Below, piece after piece: positions 7,363 through 14,542 of a stretch of 34,080 bases of DNA. Position numbers and translations under genes: made by a program. Location: the IMG/VR virus record IMGVR_UViG_3300017971_000570, positions 1-34,080 of that record, one strand, 5' to 3'. Positions within the stretch are counted from its first letter, which is position 1, and every line of letters begins with the position of its first letter. This DNA is from a virus. The notes below the pieces were generated by a model. The model ran no database searches. It worked only from the letters and a program-made list of their open reading frames with translations, and was not told the DNA's origin.

Positions 7363-7685
7363 TGCCAAAAAGCAAGAGAACTTATCGGTACAGGGAACTG
7401 CATAGCTGTGCAGGAACATTTGAAATCGAATCGTGGAGCACCAAGGACAAGTACTTTGTCGATATATGGGACAAGGAGGGCAACGGATCTTGCTCGTGCA
7501 AGGATTTCAACACCAGATGCCTTCCGAACTGGAAGGACAACGGGCATCAGATCGTGGACTATGGGACCACTGGCAGACCCAATCCGAAGCGTACCCAGTG
7601 CCGACACCTAAAATTCCTCTGCTGGGCAAATGCCAACAAAGTCAGGGCTGAGTGCTACAAGCAGCATAGGATGTGCAAGCAATGA
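7362..7685 (+). CDS. SWIM-type zinc-finger protein
   Basis: This 107-residue protein contains NGSCSCKDFNTRC and TQCRHLKFL, giving C44-x-C46 ... C80-x-H82. That is the CxCx(n)CxH signature of SWIM zinc fingers, which bind DNA or protein partners. The N-terminal 40 residues are beta-rich and the C-terminus adds more Cys (C87, C98, C104). Its ATG overlaps the primase-helicase stop (TAATG), and its stop overlaps the next start. Coupling to a primase that lacks its own zinc ribbon raises the possibility that it supplies template recognition in trans; this is inference. Confidence 0.7.
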   Translation: MPKSKRTYRYRELHSCAGTFEIESWSTKDKYFVDIWDKEGNGSCSCKDFNTRCLPNWKDNGHQIVDYGTTGRPNPKRTQCRHLKFLCWANANKVRAECYKQHRMCKQ

Positions 7686-7942
7686 AGAAACGCACCAGAC
7701 GGCAGATCATGGCTGCAACAGCCAAGAGAATGAGGGGTGTCAAGGTATCATTCAGGATGGACCCAGAGAAGTTTGAGTCACGGGTGAGCGGAATCGTTGA
7801 ATATGCCAAGGTAGGTGAGGTTCACGAACCATCAGGGTTGCTTGGATACGAGGTGAAAGTGCGTGGAAAGTCAGGGAAACTGGTCACTATAGACGACAAT
7901 GTCCATTTTATGACCATATACTGGGACAGCAAGAGAAGGTGA
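7682..7942 (+). CDS. Small basic protein
   Basis: This is an 86-residue protein starting MKKRTRRQIMAATAKRMRGV. The ATG at 7682 overlaps the previous TGA (ATGA) and is preferred over the in-frame ATG at 7673. The N-terminal 25 residues are strongly basic. The remainder looks like a small beta barrel (FRMDPEKFESRVSGIVEYAK, then KSGKLVTIDDNVHFMTIYW). A nucleic acid-binding role is plausible but unproven. The late promoter P1 begins at its stop codon, so it is the last gene of the replication operon. Confidence 0.6.
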   Translation: MKKRTRRQIMAATAKRMRGVKVSFRMDPEKFESRVSGIVEYAKVGEVHEPSGLLGYEVKVRGKSGKLVTIDDNVHFMTIYWDSKRR

Positions 7943-7944
7943 AA

Positions 7945-7974
7945 TTATTCATCGGCAGATCAATGTGCTATAAT
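7945..7974 (+). promoter_or_regulatory. Late promoter P1 (portal module)
   Basis: ATTCATC at 7947-7953 is followed after 15 nt by TATAATC at 7969-7975, with an extended TGC before the -10. The 34-nt block from 7942 matches the block at 12964 at 29 positions, in a gap between genes. The predicted start lies at about 7981, only a couple of bases before the portal ATG at 7983. Confidence 0.75.
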
Positions 7975-7982
7975 CTGCCCAA

Positions 7983-10016
7983 ATGGATAACGAATCACCT
8001 GCTATTGGCTCAATTCCCCAGACTCCCGAACTTAATGAATCGCTCGAAGGAACCGAACCTGCGATACGGGATGCTATGCATGCACGAGAAATCCTCAAGG
8101 GGATGTTCGATGCAAATGACGAACGGGTAAAGTTAGCTGCCAAGATCCGATCTAAGGCAGACGGCATAGATCCACCGTTGAGTTCAGCAAAGCTGGCTGA
8201 GGAAGGTAAGAAGCATAAACGGAATTATTCCACGGGCTTTCTGGGTACTATCATTCAGCGAATCGTGCCACGTCTGGTCATGCGAGTTAAGGCAACTCCG
8301 TACCTGACAGCAGCCAAGTTCCCTGTAGACAAGGTTCCCAACTCTGATCTGAAGACTGAGGTTTTCAGGAGTGTTGTGACTGACACTATCAGGAAATGGG
8401 AGGGATGGCATTTCTTCCTGTACGAACTGGCAGACAACAATGTGAAGTTCGGCAAGGCATTTGTCGCATATGATGACGAGATGGACTGGCGACCAAATGT
8501 CGAGCGGATCGATGATGCAGTTGTTCCGAACGGTGCCAAGCAGGGAATGACTCCAGACTATTTCGGTATCAGGAGAGAGTATTCTGTATCTGAGGCATAT
8601 GAGTATATTGCCAATGAGGAACTGGCAAGGGAAGCTGGATGGGATATCGAGAACATGCGTATGGCAATCAACAAGGCAAAGCCGATCAGGGAGGATGACG
8701 AGCAGCCGACAGAAGAACGTGCCATCGATGTGCAGGACGTGGAACTGGAATCCATCAAGCCAGAGAATTTTACGATAGACTGGAATGCTATCAAGATGGA
8801 GATCCTGTATGCCAAGGAATATGACGGCAGGGTATCTATGATGGTCATCGAGGGTGATTCTGGAGATGAACTATTCTATCAGGAAGGCATGTACAACTCG
8901 ATGAAGGATGTCGTGCAGCCTGTGTGTTATGACATCGGCAACGGTAAGATCTACGGATCGATGGGTGCTGGGGATATGCTCTATGACATGGCATTGAACA
9001 TCGAGAAGTCCCGTAACAAGGCACAGGACCAGTTGGATAACAGGGGCAAGTTCATCCTCACGGTAAAGGACGCAACAGACCTGAACACGGTCAAGACGCA
9101 CGTCACGGACGAATACATTTATGTGGCAGGAGCAACCGTTATAGGTGGCAACAACTCTCTGCCAGACAATGCTGAGGCATTCATCACGACAGACCGTTAC
9201 CTGCGTGGTCTGGCTGAGGAAAAGGTCGGTGCCTTCACTCCAGATTCAATGGCATCGGACAAGACTGCAACCCAGTCCCAGATTGATGCCCTGAAGGAAG
9301 CTGAGACACGGGATGCAAAACTGGATTACTGGCTAACCTACATTGGTCATATCATTGCGATGATGGTCCGTAGGATGATGGACCCGACAACTCTGGACAG
9401 GGAAGCACAGTTGGCACAGGCACGGTGTCTCGAAGTAATGAACCGTCAGGAACTGATGCTGCTGGCGATGCAACCACCTGCCACTACAGGACTTGACTGG
9501 ACCGATCTGGACCGCAACAAGAAGATCACTTTCCTCTCATCGAAACTGGGGAATCCTGCATGGAACCAGTACTGGCTAGAGCGAACCATCTCCATCCTTA
9601 CCGTAGGTAAAGAGATGACAGATCAGGGATTGCTGCCAGAGGGTGACCAAACCCAGATGATCGAGGCTACAAGGCAGCAGCAGGATGAATCGTTCACCAT
9701 GTCTGCAACTGGCACTCCTGTACTTGTCTCACCACGAGACGAGCATGTCATTCATATGCAATCTCTTTCGGGTGAGAGAGATCCAGCAACACAGATGTGG
9801 ACAGGACAACTCTACAGCATGATAGCTGAAGGCAATACGAACGGTGCTGCTGCTGCTCTTGAACATTACCAGCAACATTATATGATGGCAACTCAGCAGG
9901 AACTGCTTGGTGAGTACGAGAATGTTGCCAAGGCATTCATGAGTGATGCTCGTAAATCAATTGAACAGACGATGCAAGCTGTAGCAGCTGCAACAGGAGC
10001 AGGACCAATTCAATAA
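7983..10016 (+). CDS. Portal protein
   Basis: This 677-residue protein would form the dodecameric ring through which DNA enters and leaves the head. Support is its size, which suits podovirus portals; its place directly before scaffold and capsid genes; and a helical C-terminal half with the portal-like block SDKTATQSQIDALKEAETRD near 430-450. That block is followed by a long helix (LDYWLTYIGHIIAMMVRRMM). The N-terminus is acidic. No ribosome binding site precedes the ATG, and promoter P1 ends 9 nt upstream. An internal ATG at 8076 is a weaker alternative start. Confidence 0.8.
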   Translation: MDNESPAIGSIPQTPELNESLEGTEPAIRDAMHAREILKGMFDANDERVKLAAKIRSKADGIDPPLSSAKLAEEGKKHKRNYSTGFLGTIIQRIVPRLVMRVKATPYLTAAKFPVDKVPNSDLKTEVFRSVVTDTIRKWEGWHFFLYELADNNVKFGKAFVAYDDEMDWRPNVERIDDAVVPNGAKQGMTPDYFGIRREYSVSEAYEYIANEELAREAGWDIENMRMAINKAKPIREDDEQPTEERAIDVQDVELESIKPENFTIDWNAIKMEILYAKEYDGRVSMMVIEGDSGDELFYQEGMYNSMKDVVQPVCYDIGNGKIYGSMGAGDMLYDMALNIEKSRNKAQDQLDNRGKFILTVKDATDLNTVKTHVTDEYIYVAGATVIGGNNSLPDNAEAFITTDRYLRGLAEEKVGAFTPDSMASDKTATQSQIDALKEAETRDAKLDYWLTYIGHIIAMMVRRMMDPTTLDREAQLAQARCLEVMNRQELMLLAMQPPATTGLDWTDLDRNKKITFLSSKLGNPAWNQYWLERTISILTVGKEMTDQGLLPEGDQTQMIEATRQQQDESFTMSATGTPVLVSPRDEHVIHMQSLSGERDPATQMWTGQLYSMIAEGNTNGAAAALEHYQQHYMMATQQELLGEYENVAKAFMSDARKSIEQTMQAVAAATGAGPIQ

Positions 10017-10032
10017 TAAAAGGATAGTAACC

Positions 10033-10317
10033 ATGGCTAAAAAAGATCCACGTCTTGCTAGAGTAGGAGTATCAGGCTATAACAAACCAAAACGTACCCC
10101 TAGTCATCCAAAGAAATCTCATGTAGTTGTAGCTAAACAAGGTGACAAGGTGAAGACGATTCGCTTTGGGCAACAGGGAGTTAAGGGTTCACCCAAAAAA
10201 AGTGGAGAATCCGAAGCATATCGTAAAAGACGGGAATCATTTAAAGCCCGTCACTCCAAGAATATTGCTAAAGGAAAACTTTCAGCAGCATATTGGGCAA
10301 ACAAAGTAAAGTGGTAG
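10033..10317 (+). CDS. Small basic phage protein of the head module
   Basis: This 94-residue, very basic protein begins MAKKDPRLARVGVSGYNKPK. It carries KVKTIRFGQQGVKG and a C-terminal ESFKARHSKN...YWANKVKW block. I recall this combination (IRFG, then RRxxFxARH, then YWxxxxKW) from small conserved proteins of marine and other environmental phages with unknown role. AAAGGAT lies 8 nt before the ATG. Between portal and scaffold, it could be a DNA-binding head or packaging component. Function is not established. Confidence 0.7.
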   Translation: MAKKDPRLARVGVSGYNKPKRTPSHPKKSHVVVAKQGDKVKTIRFGQQGVKGSPKKSGESEAYRKRRESFKARHSKNIAKGKLSAAYWANKVKW

Positions 10318-10360
10318 CAGAATTTTTTAGTTAATAACGGTAAACAAATCACAACGATAT

Positions 10361-10606
10361 ATGGAAAAAACAGAACTGACCGAAGGGGCACGGGCAAAAC
10401 TCCGTGAGTTGCTTCATTCGCCAGAGGGCTATGAGATTAAGCGATTCATGGGCAGGTTGAAACCCTTGTCGAATATTGCTGATGACCATCACCCACTCGA
10501 AGTGGCTGCATTGACAGGTGCTAGAGCAAAAGGATGGGAAGAATACGAACGGACGCTGGAAGATATTTCGGACCCCAACTACGGGGAAAACAATAACCTA
10601 AAATAG
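10361..10606 (+). CDS. Small helical head-module protein (Bbp19-like pattern)
   Basis: This 81-residue helical protein has LRELLHSPEGYEIKRFMGRL and EVAALTGARAKGWEEYERTL. A segment ending with an AA.xGxRxxG helix resembles the Bbp19-like small proteins often placed between portal and scaffold genes in podovirus-like phages. The match is by pattern only. No Shine-Dalgarno sequence is visible; the leader is A-rich (AACAAATCACAACGATAT). It ends 7 nt before the next ATG. Confidence 0.55.
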   Translation: MEKTELTEGARAKLRELLHSPEGYEIKRFMGRLKPLSNIADDHHPLEVAALTGARAKGWEEYERTLEDISDPNYGENNNLK

Positions 10607-10613
10607 TATAGTG

Positions 10614-11213
10614 ATGGATAAAGACGGTATGGACACAAAACAGATCAAGCGTAACGCTGGAGAGGATGAGTTAACTCTTTCGATGGCAGATGCATTTGAT
10701 CATCTGGACAAAACAGGCGAATTGCCTGAAGACCTTCAGTTAAAGAAGGAGGAACCACCAGTAGACCCAGATGTTTCTGAAAAAACTGGAAGGAAAGTAC
10801 CTCAGGCAGAGGAGGAAAAACCACCTGAACCTGAAGCCGAACCAGAACCCGAACCTGAGCCTGAGCCAGAACCCGAACCTGAGCCAGAACCCGAACCTGA
10901 ACCTGAGCCAGTGGAAGAAGAGGAACCCAGCTATGAACTGGACGAACTCAACAAGTTGGCAGGTGATGAGGAGGAATTGAAGAAACCTGAGCACAGTCGG
11001 GCAGATGACGATGATGCCAAGGAGGAGATCGAGGAGATTCGCAAGAACCCACATACACCTGAGAAGACCAAGAAGGGAATCGACAGGCTGCTGGGTAACA
11101 ACAATCGGTTGAAGAAGTTTCTTGAGGAAGAACGAGGCAAGGTTGCGACCCTTCAAGCTGAGGTTGAAAGCCTGAAGAACGCCCAGCCACAAGAGAATCC
11201 AATCTCTGAGTAG
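10614..11213 (+). CDS. Scaffold-like protein, N-terminal ORF (acidic, Glu-Pro repeats)
   Basis: This 199-residue, strongly acidic protein has a 28-residue Glu-Pro repeat (about 72-99), an acidic region, and a C-terminal coiled coil (GIDRLLGNNNRLKKFLEEER, then KVATLQAEVESLKNA). An acidic N-part with a helical C-part is typical of capsid scaffolding proteins, and it lies between portal and capsid genes. ATG 10614 is chosen over GTG 10611. The ORF ends at an amber TAG (11211-11213), and the next ORF continues in the same frame after four sense codons, so the two may be one protein in evolutionary or functional terms. Confidence 0.65.
   Translation: MDKDGMDTKQIKRNAGEDELTLSMADAFDHLDKTGELPEDLQLKKEEPPVDPDVSEKTGRKVPQAEEEKPPEPEAEPEPEPEPEPEPEPEPEPEPEPEPVEEEEPSYELDELNKLAGDEEELKKPEHSRADDDDAKEEIEEIRKNPHTPEKTKKGIDRLLGNNNRLKKFLEEERGKVATLQAEVESLKNAQPQENPISE
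10827..10910 (+). repeat. Hexanucleotide tandem repeat coding for Glu-Pro
   Basis: Fourteen imperfect copies of a 6-nt unit GA(A/G)CC(N) encode alternating Glu and Pro. One unit encodes Glu-Ala. Larger blocks such as CCAGAACCCGAACCTGAG recur, which suggests expansion by slippage. Copy number probably varies between relatives. Confidence 0.9.
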
Positions 11214-11225
11214 GAACGGCATGAG

Positions 11226-12044
11226 TTGAATATGCTCCGAATGAAACATAACATTGGCAGCGATGAAACCATTCGGAAGAATTATGACGAACCGATTTCT
11301 GCAACTGAGAAGAAAATCTACGGTATCGTTGATCGGGCATTGCCAGATGATCAGGCAAAGCAGGTCAAGGAAATGGGCTTCGAGAATTTCGCACGGAGAT
11401 TCCCGACAGCTTACAAGGAACTGCTCACGAATTTGCAGGAAGATAGTCCACTTGATGCAAGTATCCTCAGTTCATCGGTCAACGATCTGGTGACATTGAG
11501 ATCCTCCCGTGAGGCAGCTGTCGAGAAGATGACTTCTGATGCAGATGATTATTTCAAGAATCAGGAACAGGCAATTGCTCAGGCAATGGAGAAGCGTAAA
11601 GCTGATCTGGAGCAATTGAAGCAGGACACCTACAATGAACTGATTGCTACCAATCCATTATATGCGGATATTCCGACCAAGGGACTGGCTGGAGAAGAAC
11701 TGGAACTGGCTAACCGTGAAAACAAACTCAGGGCTGGATACAGGAATATGGCACAGGAGTTTATCAATGTGAATACTGTCGATGGGCAGAAGAAGATGAT
11801 CGCTTATGCCACATTGAGTTTCAGGCTGGCAGACAGGGTTAAGCAGCTTGCTGCCAGAATCAAACAGCTGGAAGCTGGCAAAAAGGACGTGGTCGATGCC
11901 CGTAAATTGAGAAAGGGCAAGGAGACTCCAGCTGCCAAGGAGGAACCACCTCCTGCACCTGTTTCATTTGGTGAAGCACTGGATCAGGCTGCAAACAGAA
12001 GTCCGATAAGCCCATTGAGGTCAACACGTTCAGTCCCACGATAA
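11226..12044 (+). CDS. Scaffold-like helical protein, C-terminal ORF
   Basis: This 272-residue mostly helical protein has long coiled-coil segments (SREAAVEKMTSDADDYFKNQ, then QAMEKRKADLEQLKQDTYNE) and a basic coil near 205-240. Start choice is unclear: TTG 11226 has AGGA about 10 nt upstream, ATG 11232 and ATG 11241 are alternatives, and none is strong. It continues the frame of the previous ORF after a single TAG. The two together would make about 476 residues, a plausible scaffold. It ends 3 nt before the glycosyltransferase gene. Confidence 0.6.
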   Translation: MNMLRMKHNIGSDETIRKNYDEPISATEKKIYGIVDRALPDDQAKQVKEMGFENFARRFPTAYKELLTNLQEDSPLDASILSSSVNDLVTLRSSREAAVEKMTSDADDYFKNQEQAIAQAMEKRKADLEQLKQDTYNELIATNPLYADIPTKGLAGEELELANRENKLRAGYRNMAQEFINVNTVDGQKKMIAYATLSFRLADRVKQLAARIKQLEAGKKDVVDARKLRKGKETPAAKEEPPPAPVSFGEALDQAANRSPISPLRSTRSVPR

Positions 12045-12047
12045 GCC

Positions 12048-12956
12048 ATGACCACAATCAATCTTTCAGAAATAGTCGTCTCTTGGATTGAGCGAGTAGG
12101 GGTTGATGATGCCCTGAAGGAACTCCAAGAGAAACTTGGCAAGAAATACGCACCAGCAACACTCAAAAGCTGGAAGCAAGGGAATGTAGATCCACCACTA
12201 GCTGTTGCCCAAATGGTGATGGACGGGGGGAGGATCGATTGGTCCTCCCCCGAAACCCTTTTTGACGGGTCGAAGGTATACATCATATCTCCCGTATATG
12301 ATCGGGTTTCGTTTCTGATGTACAAGGCAACCCACATTCTGCGGTATCGGTATGAGAAGCAGCTGGGTATTTTGACCATGATGGGCAGCGAACTTGCCCT
12401 GTTACGCAACAAGCTGGCAGATAAGTTCCTGACAACAGATGCCGAATGGGCACTATGGTTGGATTCGGATATGGCACCACCTATGGGGTATCCAGCAGAA
12501 TCCCAGAAATGGGGAGCAGATTTTGCTCAGGAGTTCAATGAGGTCGATGTGATCGAGAAGTTGATGAGCCACGGGAAGACCATTGTCAGTGCAGTGTACT
12601 ATGACAGGTATGGAACAGGCATCCCCATGTTTGAGCAGGGAAGAAATGATCCAGCACTTGCAGCCAGACTCAGGCAGGGACCACGCAATGAACTGATGAC
12701 AACCGACTGGGTTGGTGCAGGATGCTGCCTCGTGCATCGGAAGGTGTATGAGGACATGCTGGAAAAAATTCCTGAGATTCGCAAACCGAACGAACAGACA
12801 CCGAATGGATATTATACCCCAATTGAAAACGGATACGGTGAGGATACTTCATTTTGCATTCGTGCTAAAACCATTGGGCATCAATCCCATGTGGATCTGG
12901 GGTGTATATGTGGGCATGTGGGCGAAATCGCCCATTTTAACAAGAAGATTCGATAG
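12048..12956 (+). CDS. Glycosyltransferase with a helix-turn-helix-like N-terminal domain
   Basis: This 302-residue protein joins two parts. Residues about 10-60 look like a repressor-type helix-turn-helix (ALKELQEKLGKKYAPATLKS, then PPLAVAQMVMD). Residues about 75-300 look like a GT-A glycosyltransferase: a first strand VYIISPVYDRVS, the metal-binding DxD motif WLDSDMAPP (D139, D141), an acceptor-loop segment DWVGAGCCLVHRKVYEDM, and GYGEDTSFCIRAKTIGH near the base-binding Asp/Glu. It would transfer a sugar from a nucleotide donor. Between scaffold and capsid genes, a virion protein is one possible acceptor; DNA or host surface glycan are alternatives. Confidence 0.75.
   Translation: MTTINLSEIVVSWIERVGVDDALKELQEKLGKKYAPATLKSWKQGNVDPPLAVAQMVMDGGRIDWSSPETLFDGSKVYIISPVYDRVSFLMYKATHILRYRYEKQLGILTMMGSELALLRNKLADKFLTTDAEWALWLDSDMAPPMGYPAESQKWGADFAQEFNEVDVIEKLMSHGKTIVSAVYYDRYGTGIPMFEQGRNDPALAARLRQGPRNELMTTDWVGAGCCLVHRKVYEDMLEKIPEIRKPNEQTPNGYYTPIENGYGEDTSFCIRAKTIGHQSHVDLGCICGHVGEIAHFNKKIR
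12224..12252 (+). terminator. Intragenic terminator-like hairpin
   Basis: CGGGGGGAGGA (12224-12234) pairs with TCCTCCCCCG (12243-12252) with one bulged G and an 8-nt loop. It is followed by GAAACCC and five T. It lies inside the coding sequence, just where the helix-turn-helix-like part gives way to the glycosyltransferase part. It could attenuate transcription when ribosomes are absent. Confidence 0.45.
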
Positions 12957-12966
12957 GAGGAAAAAA

Positions 12967-12996
12967 TTATTCATCAACGAATCAATATGCTATAAT
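12967..12996 (+). promoter_or_regulatory. Late promoter P2 (capsid)
   Basis: ATTCATC at 12969-12975, 15 nt, then TATAATC at 12991-12997 with extended TGC before the -10. This is the same spacing as the copies at 7947 and 25508. The predicted start is near 13003, giving a leader of about 185 nt to the capsid ATG. Confidence 0.8.
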
Positions 12997-13002
12997 CCAT
13001 AA

Positions 13003-13187
13003 AACGGAAGTAAGTGGGTTCGCCACCACATTAGCTGTAATATATCTCTCAGCGTTCAGCTAGCTGGGAACAAGGAATGGTGAAAATACGTCCATCCACC
13101 GTGGACAGACTCAGACGTGTCATGGACTGTCAGCACTTCGGCTGATCGTTCTAGATACATAACCTTATTCTAAGGAGATATTTTACT
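13003..13187 (+). ncRNA. Structured 5' leader of the capsid mRNA (candidate)
   Basis: This stretch has no ORF of note but several possible hairpins. These are GTGG/CCAC at 13014-13026, GTTC/GAAC around an AGCTAGCT core at 13054-13071 (competing with TAGCTG at 13032-13037), GTCCA/TGGAC at 13090-13106, and GTCAGC/GCTGAT at 13129-13146. It ends with an optimal AAGGAG ribosome binding site before the capsid ATG. It may stabilise the mRNA or control translation of the most abundant virion protein. No known riboswitch or ribozyme core is recognised. Confidence 0.45.
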
Positions 13188-14411
13188 ATGGCTTGTGTTG
13201 ATCCAACCACTGTATCCAGTCTTGTTGCACAACAGGTGCCTCAGGTACAGGAAAAGATTAACTACTGGATTATGGTGCATTCACCGTTCGCTAATGTTGT
13301 CAATGGTGATACATTTGAATCCAATCAGGGTGATGACATCATCAATGCGGTGACCAACCGTGTGGCACCGGGACATTCGCTCACACGTCCAGTGTTCGTG
13401 AATCGTGCCAATGCATGTGGACTTGCTCCATCGCAGGATAAGTTCGGTCAGACTCTCTTCACTGCCACAATGCAGACCCTCCGTGGTCGTGGTCCAGACG
13501 TTTGCGTGAAGCAAGCAGTCTCCACTGTGAAGAGTTCCTATGAATCTGCCGAAGACTCCCTGAAGGACAATGTTTCCAATCTGGTCAATGTCGATATCCG
13601 TGCCCAGCTGCACGATCTGTCGGGCGTGAAGATGGTTGCCAGATCTGGTGAACAGTTCGAGGACTTGCTCTCTGGTGGTCTTAATCAGATTGCCGTTGAC
13701 TACAATGGTCTGACACCAGACTCCCCGATGTCCTTCGTGGCACTTGAACTGCTCACGCAGTACATGACCGACATCCTCAAGCTGAAGATGTTCGCTAGCG
13801 GTGCCAATGCACACTTCCGTGTTATCACTGGTCGTGCCCAGAACAGCATTTTCCGTAATGAAGCGAACCCGAATCAGAACCTCTTAGGTGCTATGCAGGG
13901 TTCCTATACTGACGGCAAGAACTCCCTCTGGGGATTTGCATGGACCGACCTGACCTACCGTGGCATTGCCCTTGGTATCGATGAGGAACCACTACGTTTC
14001 AACTGTCTCGATGACGATGGTAATCCTATCTTTATTGAGCCGATCATTGAAACTGCTGGTGACCGTGGATTCAATGGTATATCCAATCCAGAATGGCAGA
14101 ATGCCAAGTATGAAGTCGGATTCTGCATTGCTCCGAACAACTTCACCCGTTACGTCCCAGCACGTTATGTCGGTGAAGGTACGTTCCGCTTCGCACCCCA
14201 GATGTCTGGTGGTGAACTGGAGTGGTTCTACAGCAAGGATTGCAATAATGAATACGGGGATGTCGGACACCACCACTACGAAATCGAACGTGCGTACAGT
14301 GCCCAACAGCCACATGCTGTTATTCCATTCATTTACCTCAGGGAAAAGTCCAATACAGGACTGGTTGCTGGTACTGCTTACAGCAATACCGATACTTGCC
14401 CAGCAGGTTAA
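13188..14411 (+). CDS. Major capsid protein
   Basis: This 407-residue protein begins MACVDPTTVSSLVAQQVPQV. Support is its place after portal and scaffold-like genes, a typical capsid length, its own promoter, a strong AAGGAGAT ribosome binding site, and flanking hairpins that isolate the gene as a high-expression unit. The sequence mixes strands and helices with no enzyme motif. A segment DLSGVKMVARSGEQFEDLLS is followed by LNQIAVDYNGLTPDSPMSFV. An HK97-type fold is expected from the gene context but cannot be proven by eye. Confidence 0.8.
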   Translation: MACVDPTTVSSLVAQQVPQVQEKINYWIMVHSPFANVVNGDTFESNQGDDIINAVTNRVAPGHSLTRPVFVNRANACGLAPSQDKFGQTLFTATMQTLRGRGPDVCVKQAVSTVKSSYESAEDSLKDNVSNLVNVDIRAQLHDLSGVKMVARSGEQFEDLLSGGLNQIAVDYNGLTPDSPMSFVALELLTQYMTDILKLKMFASGANAHFRVITGRAQNSIFRNEANPNQNLLGAMQGSYTDGKNSLWGFAWTDLTYRGIALGIDEEPLRFNCLDDDGNPIFIEPIIETAGDRGFNGISNPEWQNAKYEVGFCIAPNNFTRYVPARYVGEGTFRFAPQMSGGELEWFYSKDCNNEYGDVGHHHYEIERAYSAQQPHAVIPFIYLREKSNTGLVAGTAYSNTDTCPAG

Positions 14412-14455
14412 TTGTTCTACTCGTGGCACCTTCGGGTGCCACCTCTAGAACAATT
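14410..14455. terminator. Long perfect hairpin at the capsid stop codon
   Basis: AATTGTTCTA (14410-14419) pairs with TAGAACAATT (14446-14455). Inside, CTC faces CTC, then GTGGCACC (14423-14430) pairs with GGTGCCAC (14435-14442) around a TTCG tetraloop. It begins within the stop codon. No T-run follows, so it more likely protects the 3' end of the capsid mRNA than ends transcription by itself. Confidence 0.8.
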
Positions 14456-14502
14456 GCCTGTTATGGAATATTTCGTTGTGATAAGTACCGTTAAATCACT
14501 TG

Positions 14503-14539
14503 CCTTGCCCCGACCTATCACGGGGCAGGGCATTCTTTC
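14503..14539 (+). terminator. Terminator after the capsid unit
   Basis: CTTGCCCCG (14504-14512) pairs with CGGGGCAGG (14521-14529) around an 8-nt loop and is followed by ATTCTTTC. The T-rich tail is interrupted, so some readthrough into the next gene, which starts at 14543, is likely. Confidence 0.7.
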
Positions 14540-14542
14540 ATT

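Noticed and set aside
890-8130. 15-nt exact repeat ATGACGAACGGGTAA at about 892 and 8116
   Set aside because: Both copies lie in coding sequence for Asp-Glu-Arg-Val and have no shared surroundings; most likely chance.
13281-13814. 177-codon minus-strand ORF in the capsid gene
   Set aside because: The capsid frame is fully open with a strong ribosome binding site and promoter; the antisense ORF has no support.
7983-14411. Large terminase subunit
   Set aside because: No ATPase Walker A/B plus nuclease motifs in any head-module ORF; it must lie outside the window.
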